From contig SFGA01000001.1 of NCBI GenBank assembly GCA_004556705.1, forward strand, positions 118,872 through 182,871: 64,000 bases of DNA, in the 5' to 3' direction. The notes below the pieces were generated by a model that was not told the origin of the DNA, made no database searches, and saw nothing but the letters and a program-made list of their open reading frames with translations. The position numbers and the translations under genes are program-made. Positions 7,748 to 14,722 of the stretch are shown here, piece by piece. Numbering within the stretch: position 1 is the first letter of the stretch; every line of letters begins with the position of its first letter. This stretch comes from Ruminococcus sp. GTDB lineage: Bacteria > Bacillota > Clostridia > Oscillospirales > Acutalibacteraceae.

Positions 7748-8415
7748 ATACGGTAATTAGCTTGAAAAACATTACAAAGACTTATGCATACGGTAAGCCA
7801 AATGAGTTTACTGCGTTGAACGATGTTTCATTAGACTTGGGATTAGGCGAAATGTGTGCCATCTGCGGTACTAGCGGTGCAGGTAAAACAACGCTTCTGA
7901 ATATAATAGGGCTTGTCGATACTGCAATGAAAGGGGAATATTCACTAAACGGTGAAATAATATCATCATATTCAGATAAACAGTTAGCACATCTTCGTAA
8001 TCAGTACTTTGGATATGTCTTACAGGACTACGGTTTAATATCTAACGAAACTGTTTATGAAAATGTAATAATTCCGTTGATATTCAGCAAAACAAAACGA
8101 AAAGACTATAAGTCAAAAGCACAAAAGGTACTAAACAATATCGGAATAGCAGAATTATCAAATAAGAAAATTGATACTTTGTCAGGCGGTCAAAAGCAAC
8201 GAGTGGCTATTGCAAGAGCTTTAATAAACAATCCAACAGTTATTTTGGCAGATGAACCTACGGGTGCATTGGACGAAAAAACAGGAAAAGAAATAATAAA
8301 CTGTTTCAGGGATATTTGTAGTTCGGGAAAAACAGTTGTAATAGTAACTCACGATATGAATGTTGCACATCAGTGCGATAGAATTATTGAAATATCTGAC
8401 GGTGTAATAATATAG
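7744..8415 (+). CDS. MacB/LolD-type ABC transporter ATPase
   Basis: 223 residues and a complete nucleotide-binding domain: Walker A GTSGAGKTT, Q-loop LQDYG, signature LSGGQKQRVAIARA, Walker B ILADEPTGALDE and the switch His in VTHD. The LSGGQ and DEPTGALD forms are typical of the MacB/LolD/FtsE group that partners FtsX-type permeases. It starts in the 4-bp overlap ATGA with permease 2. It completes the ABC unit that begins at 5554. No terminator is visible after it. Confidence 0.95.
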   Translation: MNTVISLKNITKTYAYGKPNEFTALNDVSLDLGLGEMCAICGTSGAGKTTLLNIIGLVDTAMKGEYSLNGEIISSYSDKQLAHLRNQYFGYVLQDYGLISNETVYENVIIPLIFSKTKRKDYKSKAQKVLNNIGIAELSNKKIDTLSGGQKQRVAIARALINNPTVILADEPTGALDEKTGKEIINCFRDICSSGKTVVIVTHDMNVAHQCDRIIEISDGVII

Positions 8416-8659
8416 CAAATTTTATTTGAGGATATGAAGGAACATAAAGGAAGAGTTGTGTGCAGTAGTTAACCAGTTTTTTGCCCTCTCATCACACAAT
8501 ATTACGCACAGAAAAAATAATGTATAAATATAATTATTATTGGGGTGACGAATCCATAGTAGCCTATACTATAACTGATTATGTGATATCAATAAACCAT
8601 AATAAGATTGAGGTTTTACACAATATAAATAATTTTAACCAAATAAGGAGGCTTATACC

Positions 8660-9364
8660 ATGAAAAGATACCCAAAGAAGGGGTATATTTTAATCGTTCT
8701 CGTTTTGTTGTTCATTATCGGGTGCTTTTTAGGGTGCACAAAAGAGGAAGTGAAGGGACAGTTCCAAAAGGTCGTGGGCGATGTCGGTAGCGGTAGTGAC
8801 GGCTTCCAATTTGGTGGCATTGTTACAGATACACCGCCGAACGAGCAAAATCGCCATATCTTTGGTGAAACGGTGTTTGTAGAGAGCGAGGCGACAGGTG
8901 TAACGAGTTATACCGTCACAAACATGCAAATCTACGATACAACCGCCCCGTTTTCAAAGAATGATTTTTCAGAAAGAGCCTACGAGAACGGCTGGCTCTC
9001 GGAAAACGGCGCGTTAAATCCCGATTACGCATTTGTAGTGGTGGAATTCACCTTGAAAAAAGAGAAAAACGGCGTTGTTTTGGGTGAAGCAGAGCTTGTC
9101 AATATGCTTCGGTTGGTGTACACGGACGCAGGCGGGCAAATTCTTCCCGCAGGCGATATGGAATATTTTTCCTTTTCGGAAAACGACAAAGCAAAACGCT
9201 CTGAAAATCCGAATGAATTTTTGGGTGTGTATTTGGACGAGAGTGCATCTGTGACTTGCCAAGTCGGCTATTTTGTGCCGAAAAACACAGTGAACGACAC
9301 GGCAGATTTGTTCTTTGCGTTGGGGCTGAACCCCGAGAAAACGCAGTATATTTATTCGGAATAA
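8660..9364 (+). CDS. Lipoprotein, DUF5027-like
   Basis: 234 residues with a lipoprotein signal peptide: a charged start, a hydrophobic core and a lipobox ending FLGC (Cys near residue 26). The mature part begins with a Gly/Ser-rich linker and then a beta-rich domain whose middle reads NPDYAFVVVEFTL. It resembles secreted proteins I know as DUF5027; this is from memory and should be checked. AAGGAGG precedes the ATG. It is the first gene of a second ABC cassette and may be a substrate-binding or sensing component. A related domain appears to be present in the last gene of the cassette. Base composition is clearly higher in GC than in the preceding transporter genes. Confidence 0.7.
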   Translation: MKRYPKKGYILIVLVLLFIIGCFLGCTKEEVKGQFQKVVGDVGSGSDGFQFGGIVTDTPPNEQNRHIFGETVFVESEATGVTSYTVTNMQIYDTTAPFSKNDFSERAYENGWLSENGALNPDYAFVVVEFTLKKEKNGVVLGEAELVNMLRLVYTDAGGQILPAGDMEYFSFSENDKAKRSENPNEFLGVYLDESASVTCQVGYFVPKNTVNDTADLFFALGLNPEKTQYIYSE

Positions 9365-9376
9365 GGGGGTGCTTTC

Positions 9377-10228
9377 ATGCAATCGGTTTTGAAAATGGAA
9401 CTAAAAAAAGCATTTGCGAACAAGTTGTTTCTCTGTGCTTTGTGCCTCTCGGCGGCAATTGCCGTTTATTCCGCTGTATTCTGTATTCACGCTTACCATA
9501 CCTTCGGGCAAATGGACATGAATTCAGCACAAATCACGGGCTATGCGCTGAACCCCGAACTTCCGGGCACCTCACTTTTTACGCAGTGGATTGGAAAAGA
9601 ATTCATTTCGCCCGCAAGTTCCTTGTTTTATCTGTTAATGCCGTTGCTTGCAGCGCTCGGCTATGGGTGGTCGTATTGCAATGAACGCAAAAGCGGATAT
9701 ATCAAAAGTATTGTCACAAGAACGCCACGAAAAAACTATTTTCTTTCCAAATATATCGCTGTGTTCTTGTCGGGCGGTGCAGTTGTTACCATACCGATTC
9801 TCTTAAACATTATGCTGGTTGCCGCTTTTGTCCCTGCTATACAGCCTGATGTTTTTTACGATGTCTATTACGGTGCGCACCCGTGGTCAACGCTGACACC
9901 GCTTTTCTATGCGCATCCGTTCGGATATATGCTTTTGAAAACCGCGGCAACCTTTGTGTTTGCAGGACTGATTGCAACTTTGAGCCTTACCGTTACATTT
10001 TTTAACAAAAATGTATTTGTTGTTACGCTGACACCGTTGTTTTTCCTGCTTCTCATAAACTATATTTCCAATTCCCTAAGCAATGCACCTGAAATTTCGC
10101 CGATACAGTTTTTGCACAGCGGAAAGGTGTATGTTTCACTTGGTGTTGTTCTTTGTGAGGCGATTTTACTGTTCGTGGTTTCCTTTGCCGTGACCGTACT
10201 GCGAGGTAAGAAAAATGACATTTTTTAG
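9377..10228 (+). CDS. ABC-2 type permease, subunit 1
   Basis: 283 residues with about six hydrophobic segments and the cytosolic motif NERKSGYIKSIVTR after the second segment, typical of ABC-2 permeases that work with a separate ATPase. There is a large loop between segments 1 and 2. AAGGGGGTG precedes the ATG, 12 bp after the lipoprotein. It overlaps the second permease by 14 bp. The substrate is unknown; cassettes like this often confer protection from antimicrobial peptides or export small peptides. Confidence 0.8.
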   Translation: MQSVLKMELKKAFANKLFLCALCLSAAIAVYSAVFCIHAYHTFGQMDMNSAQITGYALNPELPGTSLFTQWIGKEFISPASSLFYLLMPLLAALGYGWSYCNERKSGYIKSIVTRTPRKNYFLSKYIAVFLSGGAVVTIPILLNIMLVAAFVPAIQPDVFYDVYYGAHPWSTLTPLFYAHPFGYMLLKTAATFVFAGLIATLSLTVTFFNKNVFVVTLTPLFFLLLINYISNSLSNAPEISPIQFLHSGKVYVSLGVVLCEAILLFVVSFAVTVLRGKKNDIF

Positions 10229-11060
10229 GTTGTGCAAATACGATTTTAAAAACGGTATGTTGCGGGAGGGCTTGAAATATCTCATTTCTCTTGTGCTTTT
10301 TCTCGGCTTTTGCATCGGCTTTGTTTGCACAAAAGGAAGCAATTTAAATACCCGTACATTCGGGGATTTTCTGTTTTATATGACAGCGGGTATGGAAGAA
10401 TATATACCTATGCCCGGAAATGTTTTTATGTTTCCGGCACTTTGGATGCTGTTGATGCTTGTGCCGCTGTATATGACACTGTATTATCCCTTTAAGGATT
10501 TAACGGAATACGGAAAAAATGTATTGGTAAATTCGAAAAGCCGTTCGGCGTGGTGGCTTTCCAAATGCGTTTGGGCGGTAGCCTCTGTTTTTCTGTATTT
10601 TCTGCTGTTGTGGGGTGTTATTGCGCTGTTTTGCCTGTGCGGTGGAGGAACACTTTCGTTAGGTGTATCGAAATCACTTATTTATAAGCTGATTCCCATG
10701 CCTGTTGAAAATGTTTATGCGTTTTCAGGGGAAATGATTGTAAGCGGAAAATTGACTTTGCAAATGTTTCTTATGCCTGTTTTAATTGTTTCCGCTTTTT
10801 CTATACTGCAAATGACCGCATCCTTGTGGATAAAGCCGTTTTTCAGCTTTTGCATCAGCGCAGGGGTTTTGGTGTTGTCCGCCTATTATCTGCACCCCGC
10901 TTTCTTGGGAAATTACGCCATGTCCCAACGGAACAGCATGCTTATCCAAAACGGCGTGGACTGTCAAATCGGCATTGTGTTTTCCGTCGTTTTATTGGTA
11001 CTGTCCTGTGCGGTCGGGCTTTGTGCGTTTCGGCGGTATGATATTTTAAACAAGGAGTGA
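10215..11060 (+). CDS. ABC-2 type permease, subunit 2
   Basis: 281 residues, about six membrane segments with a cytosolic stretch FKDLTEYGKNVLVNSKSR after the second segment, the place where ABC-2 permeases contact the ATPase. It overlaps permease 1 by 14 bp and ends just before the ATPase gene. The two permeases differ in sequence and probably form a heterodimer. No substrate can be deduced. Confidence 0.75.
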   Translation: MTFFRLCKYDFKNGMLREGLKYLISLVLFLGFCIGFVCTKGSNLNTRTFGDFLFYMTAGMEEYIPMPGNVFMFPALWMLLMLVPLYMTLYYPFKDLTEYGKNVLVNSKSRSAWWLSKCVWAVASVFLYFLLLWGVIALFCLCGGGTLSLGVSKSLIYKLIPMPVENVYAFSGEMIVSGKLTLQMFLMPVLIVSAFSILQMTASLWIKPFFSFCISAGVLVLSAYYLHPAFLGNYAMSQRNSMLIQNGVDCQIGIVFSVVLLVLSCAVGLCAFRRYDILNKE

Positions 11061-11065
11061 CTGAC

Positions 11066-11719
11066 ATGACAGAAATTGCGATACAAAATCTTTCCAAAAC
11101 CATCAAAAGCAATGCGGTGATTCAAGACATTTCCATGAATTTGAAGAGCGGTGTTATCTATGGCTTTAAAGGTATTAACGGTTCGGGAAAAACCATGTTG
11201 ATGCGTTTGATTTGCGGTTTAATCCGTCCAACAGAGGGTGAAATTCGGATAAACGGAAAGACATTGGGCAAAGATTTGTCTTTCCCTGAAAGCATCGGCG
11301 TGTTTTTGGAAAATCCCGCTTTTTTGGATAGCTATTCCGGATTTCAAAACTTGAAAATACTCGCCTCCATTAAGTCTGTGGCAACTGACGAGGATATCCG
11401 TGCAACGCTTTCCCGTGTTGGCTTGTCGCCTAACGACAAAAAGAAATATCGAAAATATTCGCTCGGTATGAAACAGCGCTTAGGCATTGCAGCGGCAATC
11501 ATGGAAAAGCCTGACATTGTTATTTTGGATGAACCGACAAACTCTCTGGATGCGGACGGGGTTATGCTCGTCAAGCAAATTGTGCAAGAAGAAAAGGTTA
11601 GAGGCGCTTTAGTTATTCTATCCTGTCATGACGGGGCGCTTTTAGAAGGCTTGTCCGATGAAATCTTTTTATTGGAAAGCGGACATTTGGCGGAGCACAC
11701 AGTGGGGGATGAAATATGA
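11066..11719 (+). CDS. ABC transporter ATPase of the second cassette
   Basis: 217 residues: Walker A GINGSGKTM, signature YSLGMKQRLGIAAA, Walker B IVILDEPTNSLD and switch His in SCHD. The SLGMKQR signature is typical of ATPases in ABC-2/bacitracin-type exporters. The ATG at 11066 is chosen because AAGGAG (11052-11057) lies 8 bp before it; a GTG at 11057 overlaps that site. It overlaps the following gene by 4 bp (ATGA). Confidence 0.92.
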   Translation: MTEIAIQNLSKTIKSNAVIQDISMNLKSGVIYGFKGINGSGKTMLMRLICGLIRPTEGEIRINGKTLGKDLSFPESIGVFLENPAFLDSYSGFQNLKILASIKSVATDEDIRATLSRVGLSPNDKKKYRKYSLGMKQRLGIAAAIMEKPDIVILDEPTNSLDADGVMLVKQIVQEEKVRGALVILSCHDGALLEGLSDEIFLLESGHLAEHTVGDEI

Positions 11720-12327
11720 AAAAGAAGATAGCCGTTTTTTCACCGATTGTACTCTTTCTTATTGTTTGGGCGTTTGCGGTATGGAATATCAATGCAACCG
11801 CCGAAAAGCCTATCGTCGAAACTTATTCTATGCAGGATACGGTGGCATACGGGGAAAATTACTTTCGGCGTTCCGACAACATCATTGACGGATACACTGT
11901 CACCGTTTTGTCGGCTGAAATTGTGCCTTATGAAGAATATGCGCAAAAACAGGGAATCACCCCGCCGGAACGCATGACCGATGAAACGGGCAATTTCCTT
12001 TACAGACCCGAATATGTGTATGATGTCGAGGTTCGTTTCTCGAATACCGACAACGAAAGCGGTGCTATAGATATGTTTGATACGCTTTTAGTCAATGATG
12101 ACGCACTTATGCTTCGAGTGGATGCGGATTTATGGGATTGTATGTACCCACAGCTTGCAGGGTCTTATTCCTTCCGCTTGCGTCCAAATACGGAAATGGT
12201 CTTTCACTTGCCATTTGTTGTTGAGGCGGTGTACAGCGAACGCTATTCTATGGAACGGGTGCAAAAAGAAAAAATGTCGTTGGTAATTTCGCAATACCCT
12301 GTGAAAAAAGTCATTGAGTTGAAATGA
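11716..12327 (+). CDS. Membrane-anchored DUF5027-like protein
   Basis: 203 residues. The N-terminal hydrophobic segment (about 5-28) has no lipobox Cys, so the protein is probably anchored by an uncleaved helix. The extracytoplasmic domain contains RPEYVYDVEVRF, parallel to NPDYAFVVVEFTL in the lipoprotein at 8660, followed by a Tyr/Arg-rich beta region. I infer that both are members of one family bracketing the same ABC transporter. The start overlaps the ATPase stop by 4 bp. Function is unknown; a sensing or immunity partner of the transporter is plausible. Confidence 0.7.
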   Translation: MKKKIAVFSPIVLFLIVWAFAVWNINATAEKPIVETYSMQDTVAYGENYFRRSDNIIDGYTVTVLSAEIVPYEEYAQKQGITPPERMTDETGNFLYRPEYVYDVEVRFSNTDNESGAIDMFDTLLVNDDALMLRVDADLWDCMYPQLAGSYSFRLRPNTEMVFHLPFVVEAVYSERYSMERVQKEKMSLVISQYPVKKVIELK

Positions 12328-12488
12328 AACACGGCAAAAACTTTTTCTGCACTGCAGAAAAGGTATGGGAAACAGCCACCGTTCACCTTGCTATTGCAGA
12401 TCCAACGGATACAGTCCCAATACGGTTGCACAACTGCAACATTCGGTTATTTCCGATATGTTATACAAAAATAAATGTTCGTCTGTAG
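12324..12488 (+). CDS. Small coupled ORF, 54 residues, unknown
   Basis: An ATGA overlap with the preceding stop opens a 54-codon frame beginning MKHGKNFFCTAEKVWETA and ending at TAG 12488. All upstream cistron junctions in this cassette use the same 4- to 14-bp overlap style, which supports translation. There is no membrane segment; it has three Cys residues. I do not recognise it, and it may be the truncated start of a longer lost protein. Confidence 0.35.
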   Translation: MKHGKNFFCTAEKVWETATVHLAIADPTDTVPIRLHNCNIRLFPICYTKINVRL

Positions 12489-12717
12489 GCGGAAATTATT
12501 GTCCGTGTTTTTGATGTTCTGTTTTGGAGAACAGTAAATAAAATTTCCTCATACACTCATTTTTCAGAAGATTTTGGAATATGGAAATATTAGGTAATAA
12601 GTAACTTTTATTTAATAGAGGACACGGCAGAAAATTGATAGAAATATAATTCTACCTTTTCATTTTTGATGGATAAACAATATGTAAAGGTCAAAAATTT
12701 TTCTTAACTAAAAGTAC

Positions 12718-12746
12718 TTGACTTAAATTAGTGCTTTTGCTACTAT
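12718..12746 (+). promoter_or_regulatory. Strong sigma-A promoter without a gene
   Basis: TTGACT (12718-12723), 17-bp spacer, TACTAT (12741-12746) with an extended TG. It points at the hairpin and orphan ribosome site that follow. In the 594-bp interval between the small ORF and the excisionase-like gene it is the only clear promoter. Confidence 0.65.
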
Positions 12747-12779
12747 GAAGTCGGAGAGAAAATTCAATAAAACTATGAT

Positions 12780-12831
12780 AAACCTATATGCATTTTTGTT
12801 TTAAGATGCGTATAGGTTTATATTTTTTCTT
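12780..12831 (+). promoter_or_regulatory. Attenuator hairpin followed by SD and ATG-ATT-TGA
   Basis: AAACCTATATGCAT (12780-12793) and ATGCGTATAGGTTT (12806-12819) pair with one G-T and run into TATTTTTTCTT. A 9-codon frame (12775-12804) runs into the first arm, as in ribosome-mediated attenuation. After the hairpin come GAAAGGAG and ATG at 12847, but the frame stops at once (ATG ATT TGA). The regulated gene seems to have been deleted. Leaders of this type are common ahead of antibiotic-resistance genes; which gene was lost cannot be told. Confidence 0.5.
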
Positions 12832-13082
12832 GAAAGGAGTGTTGAAATGATTTGAAAATCACAAACGGTGTTGTCAAATTTAGTGCACCCCACTGTAAGA
12901 GCTGATGACAAATAATCTAAAAGCCTAAAATTGAAAAAACAGCTGTTTTTCTTTTGCTTTTCTTGAATTGATTTTCAACTCGGTTTTGGATGAAATTTCG
13001 GCTCTTTTGAGTGGGTTTTGGAGCGAAATTCAAGCCGTCGATTTTGAAGCAGGATAACGGGGTATGATTTTCGAACTTTGAA

Positions 13083-13286
13083 ATGCCCGTAATGCTTTCG
13101 GTCAATCAAGCGGCAGAGGTGCTTGGCATATCCAATGTCAGCTTGTATAAACTGATTGAAAAAGATAAATCTTTCCCCGTTGTTCAGTTAGGCAGAAGAA
13201 AATCCATTCCCAAAGAGCAACTTAAGGAATGGATTGATGAAAATCTAAAAGATAATTATCTGGCTATTGAAAAAGGCTTGTGGTAA
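13083..13286 (+). CDS. Excisionase-like HTH_17 DNA-binding protein
   Basis: 67 residues forming one helix-turn-helix domain of the AlpA/excisionase type: LSVNQAAEVLGISNVSLYKL, then a wing with LGRRKSIPKEQLKEWI. Proteins of this size are encoded just before the integrase in many Firmicute integrative elements and direct excision. Here only an integrase-like tail follows 37 bp downstream. No good ribosome site precedes the ATG, and an in-frame stop lies 18 bp upstream; ATG 13092 is an alternative start. The gene may no longer be functional. Confidence 0.7.
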   Translation: MPVMLSVNQAAEVLGISNVSLYKLIEKDKSFPVVQLGRRKSIPKEQLKEWIDENLKDNYLAIEKGLW

Positions 13287-13322
13287 TGTTTGAGTTGCCA
13301 AAAGCAGAAAGGAGGCTATAGA

Positions 13323-13400
13323 ATGGCAACGGATTCCATGCAAGAAAATGTTGCAAACACAATGGGAAATTTACTCGGCGTAAATGCGGCAAATTCATAA
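13323..13400 (+). pseudogene. C-terminal remnant of a tyrosine integrase (inferred)
   Basis: AGGAGG and an ATG open a 25-codon frame, ATDSMQENVANTMGNLLGV and a few more residues. The pattern TDxMQxNxANxMG resembles the end of phage/ICE tyrosine recombinases, where it follows the catalytic Tyr. The catalytic domain is absent, so an internal deletion is likely. It sits directly after the excisionase-like gene, and its stop codon begins the right 28-nt repeat. The assignment is inferred from motif memory and position. Confidence 0.5.
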
Positions 13401-13425
13401 ATGGTCAATAGATGGTCTTGGAATA
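13398..13425. repeat. Right copy of 28-nt imperfect direct repeat (att-like)
   Basis: 24/28 identical to 113-140, same orientation. It begins with the TAA of the integrase remnant. An attachment site just past the integrase gene is the usual layout in such elements. Confidence 0.55.
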
Positions 13426-13444
13426 ATTAACGCCAAAAATCACA

Positions 13445-13478
13445 AAATCTCACTCCGTAAAAAAGAGTGAGATTTTTT
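13445..13478 (+). terminator. Terminator at the right edge of the accessory region
   Basis: AAATCTCACTC (13445-13455) and GAGTGAGATTT (13465-13475) form an 11-bp stem with TTTTTT. It closes the excisionase/integrase transcription unit. Confidence 0.8.
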
Positions 13479-13506
13479 GTTGCATATTGAGTTTTAAAAT
13501 TCTTTT

Positions 13507-13550
13507 TTGAAAAAGAAAAAACCTGCGAAAACGCCGTGTTTACGCAGGTT
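13507..13550 (-). terminator. Terminator of the interrupted tRNA copy
   Basis: On the minus strand AACCTGCG and CGCAGGTT pair and are followed by TTTTTTCTTTTT, 2 nt after the CCA of the tRNA-like copy. Confidence 0.75.
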
Positions 13551-13551
13551 T

Positions 13552-13735
13552 TGGAGCTACTGGTCGGACTCGAACCGACGGCCTGCGCATTACGAATGCG
13601 CTGCGCTTCCCTCAGAAACATAGTCGCACTGCTCGCTTGGGGCACTTCGTATTGCTCCTTGTTTCTTCACCTCATTATGCTCGCTTCATCATCCACAGGA
13701 TGCGCTCGCAACTTCGTCCAACTGAGCCGTTTGGC
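13552..13735 (-). pseudogene. tRNA-Thr-like copy interrupted by about 115 bp
   Basis: The 3' part (13552-13604) repeats tRNA-Thr(CGU) with two differences over about 53 nt, including CCA, T-arm and anticodon arm. The D-arm text GGCTCAGTTGG reappears at 13718-13728, but about 115 bp of unrelated DNA replaces the middle of the D-loop. The sequence at the acceptor 5' strand does not pair with the 3' strand. It is probably a broken tandem duplicate. Confidence 0.65.
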
Positions 13736-13749
13736 AAGGCTGTAAAGCA

Positions 13750-13777
13750 AAATAAAAGGCAGAGATTATCTCTGCCC
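13750..13777 (-). terminator. Terminator of tRNA-Thr
   Basis: GGCAGAGA and TCTCTGCC form an 8-bp stem with a 3-nt loop and are followed on the minus strand by TTTTATTTT, 2 nt after the tRNA 3' end. Confidence 0.85.
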
Positions 13778-13778
13778 T

Positions 13779-13854
13779 TGGAGCTACTGGTCGGACTTGA
13801 ACCGACGACCTGCGCATTACGAATGCGCTGCTCTACCAACTGAGCCACAGTAGC
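13779..13854 (-). tRNA. tRNA-Thr (CGU anticodon)
   Basis: A 76-nt cloverleaf with encoded CCA. Acceptor GCTACTG pairs with CAGTAGC; D-arm GCTCAGTTGGTAGAGC; anticodon stem GCGCA/TGCGC with loop TTCGTAA (anticodon CGT); T-arm GTCGGTTCAAGTCCGAC. It reads ACG threonine codons. It has its own promoter and terminator and marks the border between accessory DNA and the his operon. Confidence 0.95.
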
Positions 13855-13899
13855 AATTATTGATTTGCGAATATTATTGCTCTCGCAAAACGCCTTTAT

Positions 13900-13928
13900 A
13901 TTATATATAAATTCCTCGGGTTTTGCAA
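13900..13928 (-). promoter_or_regulatory. Promoter of tRNA-Thr
   Basis: On the minus strand TTGCAA (13923-13928), 17-bp spacer, TATAAT (13900-13905). It lies 46 bp before the tRNA 5' end and starts in the short gap after hisK. Confidence 0.75.
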
Positions 13929-13972
13929 GTGTAATTTGAAAAATATTTAGCTTTTACAGATTTTTATTTTTG

Positions 13973-14722
13973 TTACAGCAAATTACGGAATTTGTCAAAC
14001 TCAAAGCACAGCGTTTCTTTTTGGTGGCTGTCGCTTGAAAGAATGAACTTTCCGCCCTTTTGACGAATATAGCTTTGTATATTTTCGGACGGGTAGGGGG
14101 TAGTCCTGTAACCTCGGCTGATAGCACCCGTATTGATTTCAAACACCTTGCAGTCCGTGATTATTTTATCAACGGCTTTTCGGTAGGCTCTTATATATCT
14201 CGGGTCGTTTTCATCAAAGAGCTGTTCCTGCTCGTTGAATTTTGTTATCAGGTCCAAGTGTCCGACAATATCGCACTTGGTTTTCTCATAAACCTTGCCG
14301 ACGTTTTCAAAATACGCTTCGCAAAGGCTTAAAATATCGCCCGAAAAATATTTATCTGCCGCTTGCTTTAATATATCGGCGGTTTCGTCAACGGGAATGT
14401 ACTCCCCGTCAATTAAAACGTAGTGAACAGAGCCTATGACATAATCATAGCCTGCCGTGGGTGCGGTTGAATAAAAATCCTGCTCGGTGGCGCAAAGGAT
14501 TTTTATTTTGCCCGAAAATTCATTTTTTAATTCGTTAATTGTTCGGATGTATTCAGCTTGCTTGTCCCTTTGTATGCAATATCGCTCGTCAAATTCGGTG
14601 TAGGAATGGTCGGAAAAGCCAAGCGTTTTTACACCCTTTTCAATCGCCGAAATAACTATATCCCTCGGTGTGTCCATGCCGTCGCTGAAAACGGAATGAA
14701 CATGTAAATCAAAAAGCTCCAT
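13973..14722 (-). CDS. hisK: Histidinol-phosphatase, PHP family
   Basis: 249 residues, a PHP-type metal-dependent phosphatase. The N-terminal metal-binding motif is DLHVHSVFSDG, with further ligands in FSDHSY, GSVHYV and SSDSHQKE at the C-terminus. It hydrolyses L-histidinol phosphate to histidinol, the step missing from the operon because hisB here carries only the dehydratase. It is the last gene of the his operon and its ATG overlaps the hisIE stop by 1 bp. Also called hisJ. Confidence 0.9.
   Translation of the reverse strand: MELFDLHVHSVFSDGMDTPRDIVISAIEKGVKTLGFSDHSYTEFDERYCIQRDKQAEYIRTINELKNEFSGKIKILCATEQDFYSTAPTAGYDYVIGSVHYVLIDGEYIPVDETADILKQAADKYFSGDILSLCEAYFENVGKVYEKTKCDIVGHLDLITKFNEQEQLFDENDPRYIRAYRKAVDKIITDCKVFEINTGAISRGYRTTPYPSENIQSYIRQKGGKFILSSDSHQKETLCFEFDKFRNLL

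Noticed and set aside
8481..8663. A 60-codon frame before the lipoprotein gene
   Set aside because: No ribosome site or recognisable domain; its end overlaps the next start by 4 bp, but that alone is weak. It could be a fragment of a lost gene.
12917..13105. A 62-codon minus-strand frame
   Set aside because: No ribosome site, it overlaps the start of the excisionase-like gene, and it consists of two related AT-rich repeats (near 12980 and 13014) instead of a protein pattern.
13385..13800. Integration of the element into the tRNA-Thr 3' end
   Set aside because: The 28-nt end repeat shows no similarity to the tRNA, and the interrupted copy lies outside the repeat, so the tRNA is a neighbour and not the shown target.
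13536..13843. Open frames containing LELLVGLEPT-type text
   Set aside because: They read through the minus-strand tRNA-Thr sequences; this text is a well-known false translation of tRNA genes.
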